Source: Casuarina equisetifolia (Eukaryota; Streptophyta; Magnoliopsida; Fagales; Casuarinaceae). From it: 64,000 bases of DNA. The notes under the pieces are model-generated. The model saw only the letters and a list, made by a program, of their open reading frames with translations. It was not told the DNA's origin and made no database searches. Position numbers and translations under genes: made by a program. Each line of letters starts with the position of its first letter. The first letter of the stretch is position 1. Below are positions 1 through 10,865 of the stretch, in pieces. The stretch spans positions 27,363,745 to 27,427,744 of the forward strand of contig CM052357.1 of assembly GCA_028551475.1 (NCBI GenBank), read 5' to 3'.

Positions 1-464
1 ACTAACCTTTTTAAGCATGAAATCGCAATCGGTACTTGCCCAACAAAGCCAGCATTTGATAGGTTCAAATAAATTAGATTTGCTAGCATATCAAATTCTG
101 ATGGAATATGAGAAGCATTGAAACTATTAAAAGCTAAACTTAAGCTCTGGAGATAGTGTAGATTGAAGAAGCTGCTTGAGTGAAGCCCATGGGAAATGGA
201 TTCATTGGTCAAATCAAGACCAATAACATGCCCCTCCAAACATGTTATGCCTTCCCATGAGCAACAATCCACACTTCCATTCCATCGAGCAAGTTTTGTG
301 GACATATCATGATTGAATATAAGGTCACTCTTGAATTGGAGCAATAAGGATTGCTCACTAAACAAACATTTGCCAGACACTGCAAAGAAGCAGAAGCTTA
401 TTAGAAGTGAGCAGGTGGGTATCAATAAAACCCATGTAAGGAACGGAATTCTCATTGGATGCAT
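1..464 (-). CDS. LRR receptor-like protein, N-terminal part (runs off the window)
   Basis: This is the first 154 codons of a gene that continues beyond base 1. The reading frame starts at ATG 464, with an in-frame alternative ATG at 455. It opens with a hydrophobic signal peptide (about residues 5-30). An LRR N-terminal cap follows, with the pattern C-LFSEQSLLLQFKSDL then WNGSVDCCSWEGITC, which is diagnostic of plant LRR-RLP/RLK proteins. The first leucine-rich repeats come next (HVIGLDLTNESI, LHYLQSLSLAFNSFN, LANLIYLNLSNAGFVGQVP). Family knowledge: such proteins are plasma-membrane receptors, often of the Cf/Ve type in immunity or development. Whether this one has a kinase domain or a short tail cannot be seen. 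No stop or frameshift occurs in the visible part. Confidence 0.85.
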   Translation of the reverse strand, partial: MHPMRIPFLTWVLLIPTCSLLISFCFFAVSGKCLFSEQSLLLQFKSDLIFNHDMSTKLARWNGSVDCCSWEGITCLEGHVIGLDLTNESISHGLHSSSFFNLHYLQSLSLAFNSFNASHIPSEFDMLANLIYLNLSNAGFVGQVPIAISCLKRL

Positions 465-2441
465 AAACGAGACACGCATATGGTAAACAATTGAAGATGT
501 GAATAAACTAACAGTAGAATCAAGAGGATTAATGTAGGATGAACTTGACCTTTTTGTCTATGGCTTTTAAGTGGTGGCTCGCAAAAAAGTTGTGTTTTAG
601 CATGGAATGACACCCAAAGTCAAGAATGGTTGGTAGAAGTAAAAGAAAGTGACTTAAATTTAAAGGAATCACTTGGTCTCTATCATTTAGTCATTCCAAT
701 ATGAATTTCTCCATCATCTGGTTGTTAAACTCGAAAGCCAAAAAAATTCGCTTGGACTCTGAACTCGTTTGACGTACTAGTCGTTAAACTTTTATGAATT
801 TATTCTTAGTGCGATCCTATTTATACTATTTCTTACTTAAAAGTCTTTAAGGAATTTTTAATAATCATTCGAAAAGCTTATAACGGAGCATTGACATACG
901 AAATTGGACATGTCAAGACAGATACCTCATGTCTTCTTTGAGGATGTGAAGAAGAAATCATTTCTCTTAAATTGGCATCTTACGAGAACAGCTCGAGTTA
1001 ATTTTAAGCTCTCCTCCTCTATTAAAGAATGGTGGACTGAAAGAATCAAATTTCCAATCATAATTAAAATTTCATTGAGTGGTAGCATCTCGAAATCATC
1101 GTAAAACCTAAAAGGTCATTTTCCTACTATCACCACTGCGGAAAATTGATTTGCTTGACCTCTTAAGTCCCATAAAAACCTCATTGCGGGAGAAAAAAAC
1201 TGCATTCTTTCAAACTTCTGACCAGAAAAATCAAACCGATGCCCCCAATTTCTCATTCATCAAAAGAAAGCCAGGAGCAAGTCTTTATTTATCCATTTCT
1301 CCTGGAAATAGTTTTTGAGTAGCAAATAAACCACCTGAGCACCTGGAAAATTTTTGGGAATGTCATCTGGAAATCAGTGTCACGCTGAGGATAGCCACAT
1401 AAATCGTGAATTGTGAGCCCTTGATGCATGCTCGAATATTATAATCATCCAAATTATACTTTTGATGCAACTTTGTGTGAATAATCAAACCAGACTTGGT
1501 CATCAACCGCAGTTTTCCAGCTTCCCAACACAACGTGATCTCAACCATCCGGTAGGCAGCGTCATCACTACCAAACACCCCCACCCAAATACTAGAAGAC
1601 ATGACATTAGTCTCAAAAGTACATCGAACAGGAAAACAAAGTACTAAAAAAACTAATCAAACCCTTCCAGCTGTTAACGTTTGCAAGAACATTATTCTAC
1701 ACTCTCTTGTATTAGCAGTCAAAGTTTGAAAGAAAAAAAGCCAAGAGTTCAAGCTTGTTTTAGTATTGAATCCTTCTCACACCAAGTTTATAGTTGGAAC
1801 AAGAGATTAACTAGTATTAATTTTGAAAGAATGAACTTCGTTCCATCACTTACAGTATAAAGGTATTATAAAGTTGATTTATCACTCGGAATAAAAGTAT
1901 TTAAATTTAATTTTTTACAGGAATATTTTTGAAACATAATTATAGATGTAGATAAAAGATGCATATTGTTTAAAATGGAGTAAAGGTATATCTTATTTTC
2001 TCAATATTTTAATTATGAAATATCTCCTTCTCTTAATTATTAGTCTTTAAAAAATAGAACAATTTTCTAACATTATATTAAATCTCAAGTTCAAGTGCAA
2101 CTTCTTATCATATGTAAATAAGACTCCATAATTTCTTAATGGAATAATTGATGATGATAGCTTGGGCTGAACAGTGTAAAGAACATACTAGGCTTGCCCC
2201 ACTTTAGAAAAACCCATACTCGCGCTCCATCAAATCATATGCTTCTATCAACGTTCAGAGCTATATGGGGCAACTATCTGATATGCAAATTTACAAAATT
2301 GGTAAACTATCTGATATGAAAATTCGGTTAAAAAAGCCTTTTACCGAATTTAAGATTGTATTATGTTCAACTTATTTCATAGCTTTGAACATTACAAATT
2401 TATAAAGTGTTTAAGACTATTTAGATGTACAAGTAAAAAGC
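465..2441. other. intergenic, no recognised gene
   Basis: This AT-rich stretch lies between the receptor-like gene start and the 3' end of the PPR gene. It holds only short open frames (for example 904-1104 plus and 1363-1602 minus) with no recognisable domain. The part next to base 464 should contain the promoter of the receptor-like gene. I see no clear TATA box, RNA gene or repeat that I would defend. Confidence 0.5.
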
Positions 2442-5003
2442 TTACCAATAATCTTTACAAGAGCAATACCCATCTCTGAATCGGTGGAATCTATAGTTGT
2501 CCCTAATAACAATTTCTCTATTATAAACCTGAGATACAATCTTCGAAATCGAGTGACAATCTCCACAAATCCGCTGGTTATTCACTATCCGGATAGGAGT
2601 TCCTGCAGGACTATTGATAAGCCCAAAAGCGATGGCTAACCTTTCGCTATGCTTAGATGATGCTTCTTCTAGTTCTTCTTTTGGTAATCTTTCCTCCATT
2701 TCATCCAGCATGGAGTAGATTTCTAGAGATTGTGGGTTGGAGAAATCTCTGGCTCTAAACTCATGAACAACTCCGTTATGTTCTATCAGGCTCCGTCCTG
2801 GTTGCTTCTGCACTCCAAGCTCATGCAGCTTCTTTCTTGCCAAGCTCACATCATCCCACCTACCAGCTTTTGCATATATATTTGCAAGCAGCATATGAGC
2901 TCCATCGTTTAAAGGGTCTATCTCTGTCAGATGTTTAAACGCCTGCTCTGCTAAATCAACGTTCTGGTGAGTTCCACATGCTCTCAATAAAGCACTCCAC
3001 ATGAAGACATCTGGTTCTATTGGCATGCTATCGATGAGCTTGAAGGCCTCTTCTAACCTCCCAACTCGACCAAGGAGATCAACCATACACCCATAGTGCT
3101 GGATCCCAGGAACAATTTTGTAGACACTAGTCATCCTGTTGAAGTACTTGTACCCTTCATCAATTAAACCTCCATGGTTACAAGCAGATAGGAGAGCTAT
3201 GAAAGTTACATGATCTGGGTCTATTGCATTTTCTTCCATTTTCAGGAAAAGATCAATCGCTTTCCAGGCTTGCCCATCCATGGCGTAAGCTGCTATCATT
3301 GCTGTCCACACAAACACATTTTTTTCAGTCATCTCAGAGAATAATTCATAGGCTTTTGCGACGCTTCCACACTTCCCATACATGTCAATTAGGGAAGTTC
3401 CTAGCATGTTATCCAACTCAATCTGATTCTTTTTTATGTACACATGGATCCAAATTCCATGATCCAGTGCCCCAACACTAGCAAAAGAGGATAGCAAAGT
3501 GACCAAGGTAAGCTTGTCAGGTTTTACATTTGAATTCTGCATATCATGGAACAGCTTAAATAGTTCTTCATATAAGCGAAACGTAGCACAACACTTGATC
3601 AAAGTGTTCCAAGAAATCACATCCTTCTCAGGGATCTCAAGGAAGAAAGCTTTTGCCCTCTCTATATCTCCACTTCTGCAAAACCCATCCAGCATTGAAT
3701 TCCATGACACGACAGTCTTACATGTCAATTGCTCAAAGATTTTGTGAGCTTCTGGCAGTCGTTTGCATTTTGCATATTGGTCTATTAAAGCATTCCCAAG
3801 AAACCCGTCAACAATCATGCCATATTTCACAATCAAGTTGTGGATGGATCTGCCTAGTACATGATCTTCCACATGAGTGCAGGCTGCAAGAGCAGTCACA
3901 AGAACAACCTCATCTGGCTTCACATTTTCATATCTCATTTCTCTGAACAACTCTAGACTTTCATAATAATAACCACTTTGAAGATAACCTGAAATCATAG
4001 TAGTCCACGAAATCAAATTTTTCTCCCTTATCTGCTCAAACAGTTGTCTAGCAGCATCGATCTTGTTAGATTTCACATACCCACTGACCAATGTAGTCCA
4101 TAAAACCACATCAATCTCAGATTTACGTCTAGCCACGAGTTCCTGTGCTTTCTCCATTTCCCCACATTTGATATACATATCCACTATACAATTTAGCAAA
4201 TTCCCACTAATCTGAAGTTCATTTTCTGCGATATAAAGATGTAATTTCTCTCCCATTTTCAAGTCCCTCAACTTTGTACAAGCTGAAACCAGGCTAACCA
4301 TGGTTACTTCATCAGGTTTTACCCCACTGGCCTTCATTTCCCCGAATAAACCCAAAGCCTCGCAAGGCATTCCCTGACGAACATAGCACGATATCATGGT
4401 ATTCCAACTAATGACATCTCCGTAAGGAAATTTCTCGAACAGTTGGCATACTTCTTTCAACTGTCCGCCTTTTGAATACAATCCCATCAGATTATTGTTC
4501 AAGGACCTATTCATGCCCAACCCAGATTTCAAAATCCGACCGTGAAGCTCGCTTCCTTGTCGAAACGCAGAAACTCTAGAACAGGCATGGATAAGAAAAT
4601 GGAAAGTGGAAACATTAAGTGGTACTCCTTGTGTAACCATATAAGAGTAAGTTGCGAAGACCTCTCCCGGATAACCATTTTCGAGTTGGCTTTCAATAAG
4701 GATATTCCATATTACGGTCTCCGGGTCGTGAATTTGGCTGAAAACACGGCGAGCGTAGTGAAGGTTTTCGTTTGAGATGAAGAAACTAAGGACATGACTG
4801 GCTACTTGACGATCGTGGATAAGATTAGTGGTGATCAAATGGGCATGAATTGGAGAAAACTCCCTCCTATCTGAACAAGAACCCAACAAGGAGATTATGC
4901 CCTGTGTCCTGACGGAAAAGGACTTATTGATATCAGTGTTGTTTGGTTTCCATGGCGGAAGAGAGAGCAGCGAGAAGACAGTGGGATAGACGGTAGCCAT
5001 CAT
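2442..5003 (-). CDS. PLS-class DYW pentatricopeptide repeat protein
   Basis: An intronless frame of 853 residues starts with two consecutive ATGs (5003 and 5000) and ends in the codons for D-Y-W followed by TAA. Many PPR repeats of the P-L-S type fill residues about 60-690, with recurring motifs such as VISWNTMISCYVRQG, NALIDQYAKC and VVSWNSMLDGF. E-type motifs follow (QPGRSLIEHNGVVHEF, where the family's usual PGxSWI has L for W). The C-terminal DYW domain keeps the deaminase signature H785-S-E787, the zinc pair C813-x-x-C816, and C847-x-C849 before the final DYW. Family knowledge: DYW proteins are nuclear-encoded C-to-U RNA editing factors of plastids or mitochondria, and they bind one or a few sites through the PPR tract. 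The N-terminus is rich in S, T and hydroxylated residues and could be a transit peptide. The target transcript is unknown. Confidence 0.95.
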   Translation of the reverse strand: MMATVYPTVFSLLSLPPWKPNNTDINKSFSVRTQGIISLLGSCSDRREFSPIHAHLITTNLIHDRQVASHVLSFFISNENLHYARRVFSQIHDPETVIWNILIESQLENGYPGEVFATYSYMVTQGVPLNVSTFHFLIHACSRVSAFRQGSELHGRILKSGLGMNRSLNNNLMGLYSKGGQLKEVCQLFEKFPYGDVISWNTMISCYVRQGMPCEALGLFGEMKASGVKPDEVTMVSLVSACTKLRDLKMGEKLHLYIAENELQISGNLLNCIVDMYIKCGEMEKAQELVARRKSEIDVVLWTTLVSGYVKSNKIDAARQLFEQIREKNLISWTTMISGYLQSGYYYESLELFREMRYENVKPDEVVLVTALAACTHVEDHVLGRSIHNLIVKYGMIVDGFLGNALIDQYAKCKRLPEAHKIFEQLTCKTVVSWNSMLDGFCRSGDIERAKAFFLEIPEKDVISWNTLIKCCATFRLYEELFKLFHDMQNSNVKPDKLTLVTLLSSFASVGALDHGIWIHVYIKKNQIELDNMLGTSLIDMYGKCGSVAKAYELFSEMTEKNVFVWTAMIAAYAMDGQAWKAIDLFLKMEENAIDPDHVTFIALLSACNHGGLIDEGYKYFNRMTSVYKIVPGIQHYGCMVDLLGRVGRLEEAFKLIDSMPIEPDVFMWSALLRACGTHQNVDLAEQAFKHLTEIDPLNDGAHMLLANIYAKAGRWDDVSLARKKLHELGVQKQPGRSLIEHNGVVHEFRARDFSNPQSLEIYSMLDEMEERLPKEELEEASSKHSERLAIAFGLINSPAGTPIRIVNNQRICGDCHSISKIVSQVYNREIVIRDNYRFHRFRDGYCSCKDYW

Positions 5004-5859
5004 CGAACACTAGCCGTTAGTTACTGAAAGGATCAGATTCATCAGAACGGCCCGGCCATTTTCCACAAAAATGATTTTGTCTGGACCCTGAACGACGGAT
5101 TGTTATCGCCTCAGCCCGTTGGTGGATACTGAAATTTTGGTTCAGATGACATTTTTTTTTTCCACAGAAATTGAAGAAATGCAATGCTTTTATGCCATAA
5201 TCTTATTGCCCACCTAAGATATTAAGAAATTTAAACAACTCTTTTAAATGGTTAATAATGTAAGACAATCTATACCATTAACATGTTTTCAGTTGAACAG
5301 AGACCTAACAAGAACATAACCTTGTGGTACATAGAAGATTCAAGAGGCCTGTGACGATCAACATAAAGACAAATGCGCCATCTTGCCATAAACTGGAGTC
5401 TTGCCCAATTTGAAAGATCATTTGATGTAATTGAAATAATTGAATTTTGGGTTCAAGAACTAAGACCATTTCAATGCTCTTTTTCACCATGCATAAATGA
5501 ACCAACAATTAGGATAAGCACGAAAATGCTCAAGAGTTAAGATCATCATTAAAGCAACTTCGATGTTAGAAGTTAAACTTCTAGGGAATGAATTTGTCAA
5601 TGAAACAGTAACAAAAAAGAGGCATTCCCATGACAACTTAAGATTAGCTGCCCATTCGCAAATATATGATCATTTATCATTCTTTGATTTTTGATCAACA
5701 ATAGAGACGACTCATGATTTCAAAAATAAAGTCAAGAAGCTTAAGATTATAGTTTCTGACTCATGGAAATTTAGCTTCTCTCGACCAATTTTATTCTTCT
5801 GATACACCTGTAGTACTAATTCCCGATGAGTAACTCTTTTGCCTTCTCTTGTAATCAGG
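5004..5859. other. intergenic: PPR upstream region and GDSL-A 3' flank
   Basis: This region lies between the start of the PPR gene and the stop codon of the first GDSL gene, both on the minus strand. Short open frames here (such as 5305-5508 minus and the frame covering 5712-5859) show no domain. The part near 5700-5859 is probably the 3' UTR of the GDSL gene. No RNA gene or mobile element was recognised. Confidence 0.45.
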
Positions 5860-7773
5860 CTAACGCCTTTGACATGCCTGGGTAATTGAAATTGGAGGAT
5901 CTGACAGGGAACCATTGAGGATGTGATAAGCAAACCATTGATTAGCTGCCTCAGAGTAGTGTACGCCATCCCAGCTAATGTAATGTGAAGGATCTCGACA
6001 AGAAGCACCATATACATCAACCCCGTTTATGCTTGCCTTTTTCCCACACCAGACATGGCTGTAATTCACATGGTACCCACAGCAGACCTTCAGCGGATCC
6101 ACAAAACCTGTTGAAGAAACAACTTCTGTAAGACGAGTGGTCTCAGAGTTATGGTTTCAGCAACAGCTAAATACATTTTTCTTTGAATGATTGTCACAAT
6201 GGCCCCAGTGATTTGGAGTATTTGGAGTGTTTCTGTAGGTTGAACACGAAAACTAGTGGTAGTAAAGTACTCCCTATCCTAAAAGCAGCCTAAATTGTAG
6301 GCATAAAACGATGCTAGGATAAATTTGAAAGGCACAGGTTGATAGTGATTATGATAATACCTTCATTCTTTGCGTTGCTGATTAGTCCGTACTTAGCAGA
6401 GTGGAGGTCCACATATGTTATGGCCGCATCTGGCAGCTCTACCCTCAGTTTGATCACTCTGTCCTTGAGCTGCTTGTTGAATTCTATGGACATGTCATTT
6501 TGAGTCTTGACACAGCCATGCTCATCAAGATAGCCAGGCGGTGGATTAAGCGTGTAAAATAGGTTCACTGGCAAGCATCCAAAAGGCCCTGTGTTGTGTA
6601 TCCAAAATGCCCTCCCTCCTTGTTTATATATATGCTGAATGCAGTCAAACACTCACTATCATTAAAACAAGTTCAATTCTTACAGTCATTGTTTTGAAGC
6701 AATCATAACCAGTTTTTCTTACATGGACTGCTGAGGCAAACTGGTTGACAATATCTGCCATTGCTGTACGAAGTTGGTCGAAGCTCATCTTTCGGAAACC
6801 AACAGAAAGATCATTCTGACCGATATCAAATGTGTAAAGAGCTTTCGAGAATTCCTCAGGTACAGGCAGCTTGCTTTTTTCCTCAGGTGTCTTGGCTGCG
6901 GATCACAGACAAATACTAATAGTATCAAAAAGTAAGTTGAAGCATATTTAATAGGAAGATTAGACAAGTGGGTTGTTGTTAAAATGACCTTGATTGTAGA
7001 GATCTTCCGTGCGTGCTTTGAACTGTTCAAATTGCACAACCTGCATATCAAGGGAGAATGGACTAATACCATATTCGAATATGGTCTCGTTTTGCCTCCT
7101 AATGGTTGATCCTCCCGTTGCAAAGTTTGCACCATGCCGGTAATTTGTTCCAAGTGAATTCAAGTACGCACTTAAGTATGGTAGCTTTAGCTGCTCAGCT
7201 GCAAATATAAAGACTCGATTCAAGTGCTTTATACCGAACAAAATAAAAAAAGACTAGCGTCCATGCTTTTTACCCAGAACATAATGAATCCTGGAAAGAT
7301 GGCTAAAGCCAGAGTTCCCAATTAAGCAAGTGAAAGTGTATCAACTTCTAAGCTTCTAATAAAGTTCTTACTTCAACAGAAAACACAGTCAAGCCCATTG
7401 CCACTTCAGATTGTACATCGAACTATACAAAATACCAGTTATACTGTTATCATATCTGTGAAAGAATCACATCCCCAGTGTCTTTAAAGGCAAACAGAAG
7501 ATATGGAGATGATGGAGAGATAACTTTACCTATGAAGTCTATGATGAGGCGGCCATCAGAGTCCCTTCCAGCTTGTTTGTGAGAGAATCTTTCACCGTAT
7601 GGCGCAGTGATGGGTTCAAATGCTGCTGATATACCGCCAGTATCCGAATTTGAGTCGCCAAAGTTGTAGATTGCTGGAAACTCACAAGGGGCTGAGCCTT
7701 TCAGCGCCTCACCGCCCACACCCAGCACAAATAAAACCAAAAAGCCACTTACTAAGCGGCTCCTAAACTCCAT
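5860..7773 (-). CDS. GDSL esterase/lipase, copy A
   Basis: Five coding exons join in frame to 382 residues: 7773-7530, 7198-6989, 6895-6723, 6634-6361 and 6107-5860. All introns are GT-AG. A signal peptide covers about residues 1-23. SGNH hydrolase block I is [10 protein letters not shown] with nucleophile S41. Block II lies in the stretch [11 protein letters not shown], block III is FDIGQND, and block V is SWDGVHY with D347 and H350, so the catalytic set is complete. Family knowledge: close relatives are secreted plant GDSL enzymes of the ENOD8, lanatoside acetylesterase and AtFXG1-like group, which act on ester bonds of lipids or glycosides outside the cell. The substrate cannot be told here. 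It is a tandem paralogue of the next gene upstream. Confidence 0.93.
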
Positions 7774-7837
7774 TCTGAGTCCTATCCTCTGTAGGTCGTG
7801 CTAGACCACTCTTATTTTACTGATACTCTGTAGTCTG

Positions 7838-7844
7838 ATTTATA
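7838..7844 (-). promoter_or_regulatory. TATA box of GDSL copy A
   Basis: The minus strand reads TATAAAT here, 65 bases upstream of the ATG at 7773. This is a normal distance for a plant core promoter with a short 5' UTR. Confidence 0.6.
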
Positions 7845-9267
7845 GGAACCAGTGGCGACAGGCTTGGCTTTGGGCATGCTCTTCTCATCTATGGGAAGTA
7901 GATATTCTCGAGCGTCGTGTGTTCTCAGATGACCCCAGATTGACGCTGTTATCCATTACTGTCATCTGTCAGTCGTAAAAACTGGCAGGCACCTTCATTT
8001 ATTATTCTAAGCTCCTTTTCCACCGCCTGTGGGATGCACAAATGAAGTGAGAAATGTGCTTAAACTTTCCGTATCCGACATCTTTGTCAGTCAAGGGTTT
8101 CCACATCAAAAAATGTGCTACCTAAAACGTCCACGAACCCAAAGCCCTTTCCAAGGTTATAAATAAAAGAACCAACTTTATAATTATTAAAAAAAGGTCA
8201 TAAATTTCTTTCTATAAATGACTCTTAAAGTATAGCAATAATATCAAGCAATTCAAGCATATTTATGTCCTTTCCACTCTTAAAATTCTATATTTTATGT
8301 TGGCCAAGTGCGGCTTCTGGTACCTTTTTTAGTCAATATCCGAGATTGGGGAAAAGGGTGATAAGAACTGTGCCTAACAGGACAACGGCAGGCCAAAGCA
8401 TTTCGGGGATTCCATGTTCTTGTGGCTGTGAGGAAGCATCCCGAGAAAGAGGTCCTTTGTGCTGTGGACCAAAGTAAGAAAGAGGAGTCGGTGATGGGTC
8501 AGTCTGTCCATGCGGGATCGGTTCACATGGTGGATGTCGGTGTTGGCAGTGAAGTGGGCAGGAAATGATGAAAAAAGATGTGTTGTTTTGCGCAATCAGC
8601 GGGCAGAGATGAGTTCATCAACATTCCCTCCGAACTCTCCTGCATTCTACTTGGGCCATGAAACTGACGCAGCATCACTGTTGAAGACTGTAGGTCCAAG
8701 ATGCAGTGGTTGCTCTCAGTAGCCCACCCAATTGGATTGCAAAGTTGTACAACCCTTACTGCCGGCTTCCTTTGTTAGCAGTCGTGAGGTACAGTGTCAA
8801 CCTCAATGTTACCACCATTAACAGTGATAAGGAATTTTTGGGTTAGGAGTTCATTTCAAATCGAACTATTCATGTTTCGGTACTTCTCCCACTTGTTCAA
8901 TTCAAAACCCAAATCGTCAAAAGGGCTACTTTGTGAAGATTTTTAAATACTTCGTTAATTAAGGCCTGAGAAAACAAATGAACTCAACGTGGGTCATTTT
9001 GTAAGTTATGTTAGTTTAGCAAGAATTCCTCCTTCTGTTAATTTTTTTTTTTTAACTTTATATGCTTTTGTTTGGTTGAGTGCGAAGAGAACATAGGAAT
9101 TTTTTTACAGTGATTTGACAATTAACGTTAAACTCACTAATAATGTAAATGAAACTTTACACTTTTCTGGATTCAGGCTATTCTAATGCTGACAACTTTT
9201 CTAGGCCATTTTGTGAAAATGAACCAATGTTTATCAACACAAAAATTGGATAATAAATAACTTTTGA
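7845..9267. other. intergenic between the GDSL genes, with a coding-like segment
   Basis: This is the upstream region of GDSL copy A and the 3' flank of copy B. Bases about 8350-8570 are less AT-rich than the surroundings and hold overlapping open frames on both strands. One plus-strand frame (with FRGFHVLVAVRKHPEKEV) looks coding-like but lacks a good start and any domain I know. It may be a decayed gene or transposon piece. The rest shows nothing recognisable. Confidence 0.35.
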
Positions 9268-10797
9268 TCACGCATATTGATCCTTATGGCATGCATGTGT
9301 GATGGGCACTGGTGGATCTGAGAATGAGCCGTTCAGTATATGATTAGCAATCCATTGATTTGCAGCTTCGGTGTAGTGTACACCATCCCAGCTAATGTAC
9401 AAGGAAGGATCTTTACATGAACCTGCATACACTTCGCTGCCATTTATCTCTGCCTTGTTTCGACAATACACATGGGTTTCATCCTCGTGATAACCACAAC
9501 AAATTTTTCTTGCATCAACAAATCCTGCAGAAGCTCATGACACAAGCGTCAGTTCACTGAGTTTTTGTGTTGTCTTTAAGATCTAGAAGCACTTCATGTT
9601 CGTTTGGCTTTCAAGTGGACAAGTGTTACCTTGCTTCTTTGCACTGCCGATTAATTTGTACTTTGCAGCAAACATATCCACATATGTTAGTGCCGCATCA
9701 GGTAGCTGTTCCCTTAGTTTCAGGACAACACACTTAAGCTGCCTGTTGAGCTCTTTAGCCATGTCATTTTGAGCTATAACGCACCCATTTTGGTCCAGAA
9801 TGCCCGGCATTGGGCGGTGGAAGTAGTGTAGGGTTACCGGCAAGCAGCCAAGGGGGCCTGTGTTATGTATCCAGAATGTTCTTGCCCCAGTTTGGTATAG
9901 ATGCTGGAAATGATTTTGAGCCATACAAACAAACAACATGGTTAATGAGTCTCACATTTGAAAATAGAATGAAACCATTTCTACTACAACTTACTTGAAC
10001 TGCTACTGCAAACTGGTCAACTATATCTGGGATTACTGCTTCAAATTTCTCGTTGCTCATTGATTGAATACCAGCAGCAATATCATTTTGGCCAATGTCA
10101 AATGTATACAGAGCCTTTGCGAAGTCCTCGAGTCTTGGGAGATTTCTTCTGTGGGAGTGCCTCTTAGCTGCAGATCACGAACACAAGAAAAATGTAAGTA
10201 GTTGAAAGTTGGAGAAAAGGAAACTTCTTCCAACTGGTATTTGATATACCATTGGTGAAAAGGTCGCTGGTCCGCGCCTTGAACTGGTCAAATTGCACGA
10301 TCTGGATATCAAGAGAGAAAGGACTTTCGCCAGACTGAAAGAAGGATGTATTAAGCCCCTTAATCTTAGCTCCTCCTGTGGCGAAATTTGCACCATGCCT
10401 GAAACTTGTTCCAATTGAATCTAGGTATGCACTCAAGTATGGCAACTTAAGGTGCTTGGCTGCATAGAAACATAACGAACTGGTTAGAGATATCTATGAA
10501 CTTTGACAAGTATTTTCTTGCGAGACAAAAGAACAAGCTAATATGCACATTACCAACAAAATCTATGATAAGACGACCATCAGAACCTCTTCCAGCCGGC
10601 TTATGAAAAAAAGTCTCACCAGATGGCCGCCCTGCTGGGTAAAATGCAGCTGAAATCCCACCGGTATCTGAGTTTGAGTCTCCAAAGTTGTAGATTGCCG
10701 GAAAATTGCAGGGTGACAGGCCAATCAGTTCTTCACCCAACACGCTTAAAACCCATGAAATTAATATCCCAGAAAGAAGCTGGCTTGCAACTTTCAT
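9268..10797 (-). CDS. GDSL esterase/lipase, copy B
   Basis: Five coding exons join in frame to 385 residues: 10797-10554, 10459-10250, 10167-9995, 9903-9630 and 9524-9268. I chose ATG 10797; the frame is open two codons further (GTG), but ATG is expected in a plant. The first four exons have exactly the same lengths as in copy A (244, 210, 173 and 274 bases). The signal peptide covers about residues 1-22. Catalytic motifs are [10 protein letters not shown] (S41), FDIGQND and SWDGVHY (D347, H350), all intact. The enzyme is presumably secreted and active on an ester of unknown identity. Differences from copy A are concentrated in the exon-3 region after the second intron ([16 protein letters not shown] against AKTPEEKSKLPVPEEF), which suggests separate substrate or expression niches. 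Confidence 0.93.
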
Positions 10798-10856
10798 TTT
10801 CACCTAACCAAACTTGAAACTCGTAGGCTCATTGATGCCTACTAAGAGAAGAATGC

Positions 10857-10865
10857 CTTTTTATA
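10857..10865 (-). promoter_or_regulatory. TATA box of GDSL copy B
   Basis: The minus strand reads TATAAAAAG here, about 60 bases upstream of ATG 10797. Its spacing matches the TATA box of copy A. Confidence 0.6.

Noticed and set aside
10798-10803. GTG start two codons upstream for GDSL copy B.
   Set aside because: ATG 10797 gives the same exon-1 length as copy A and a normal plant start.
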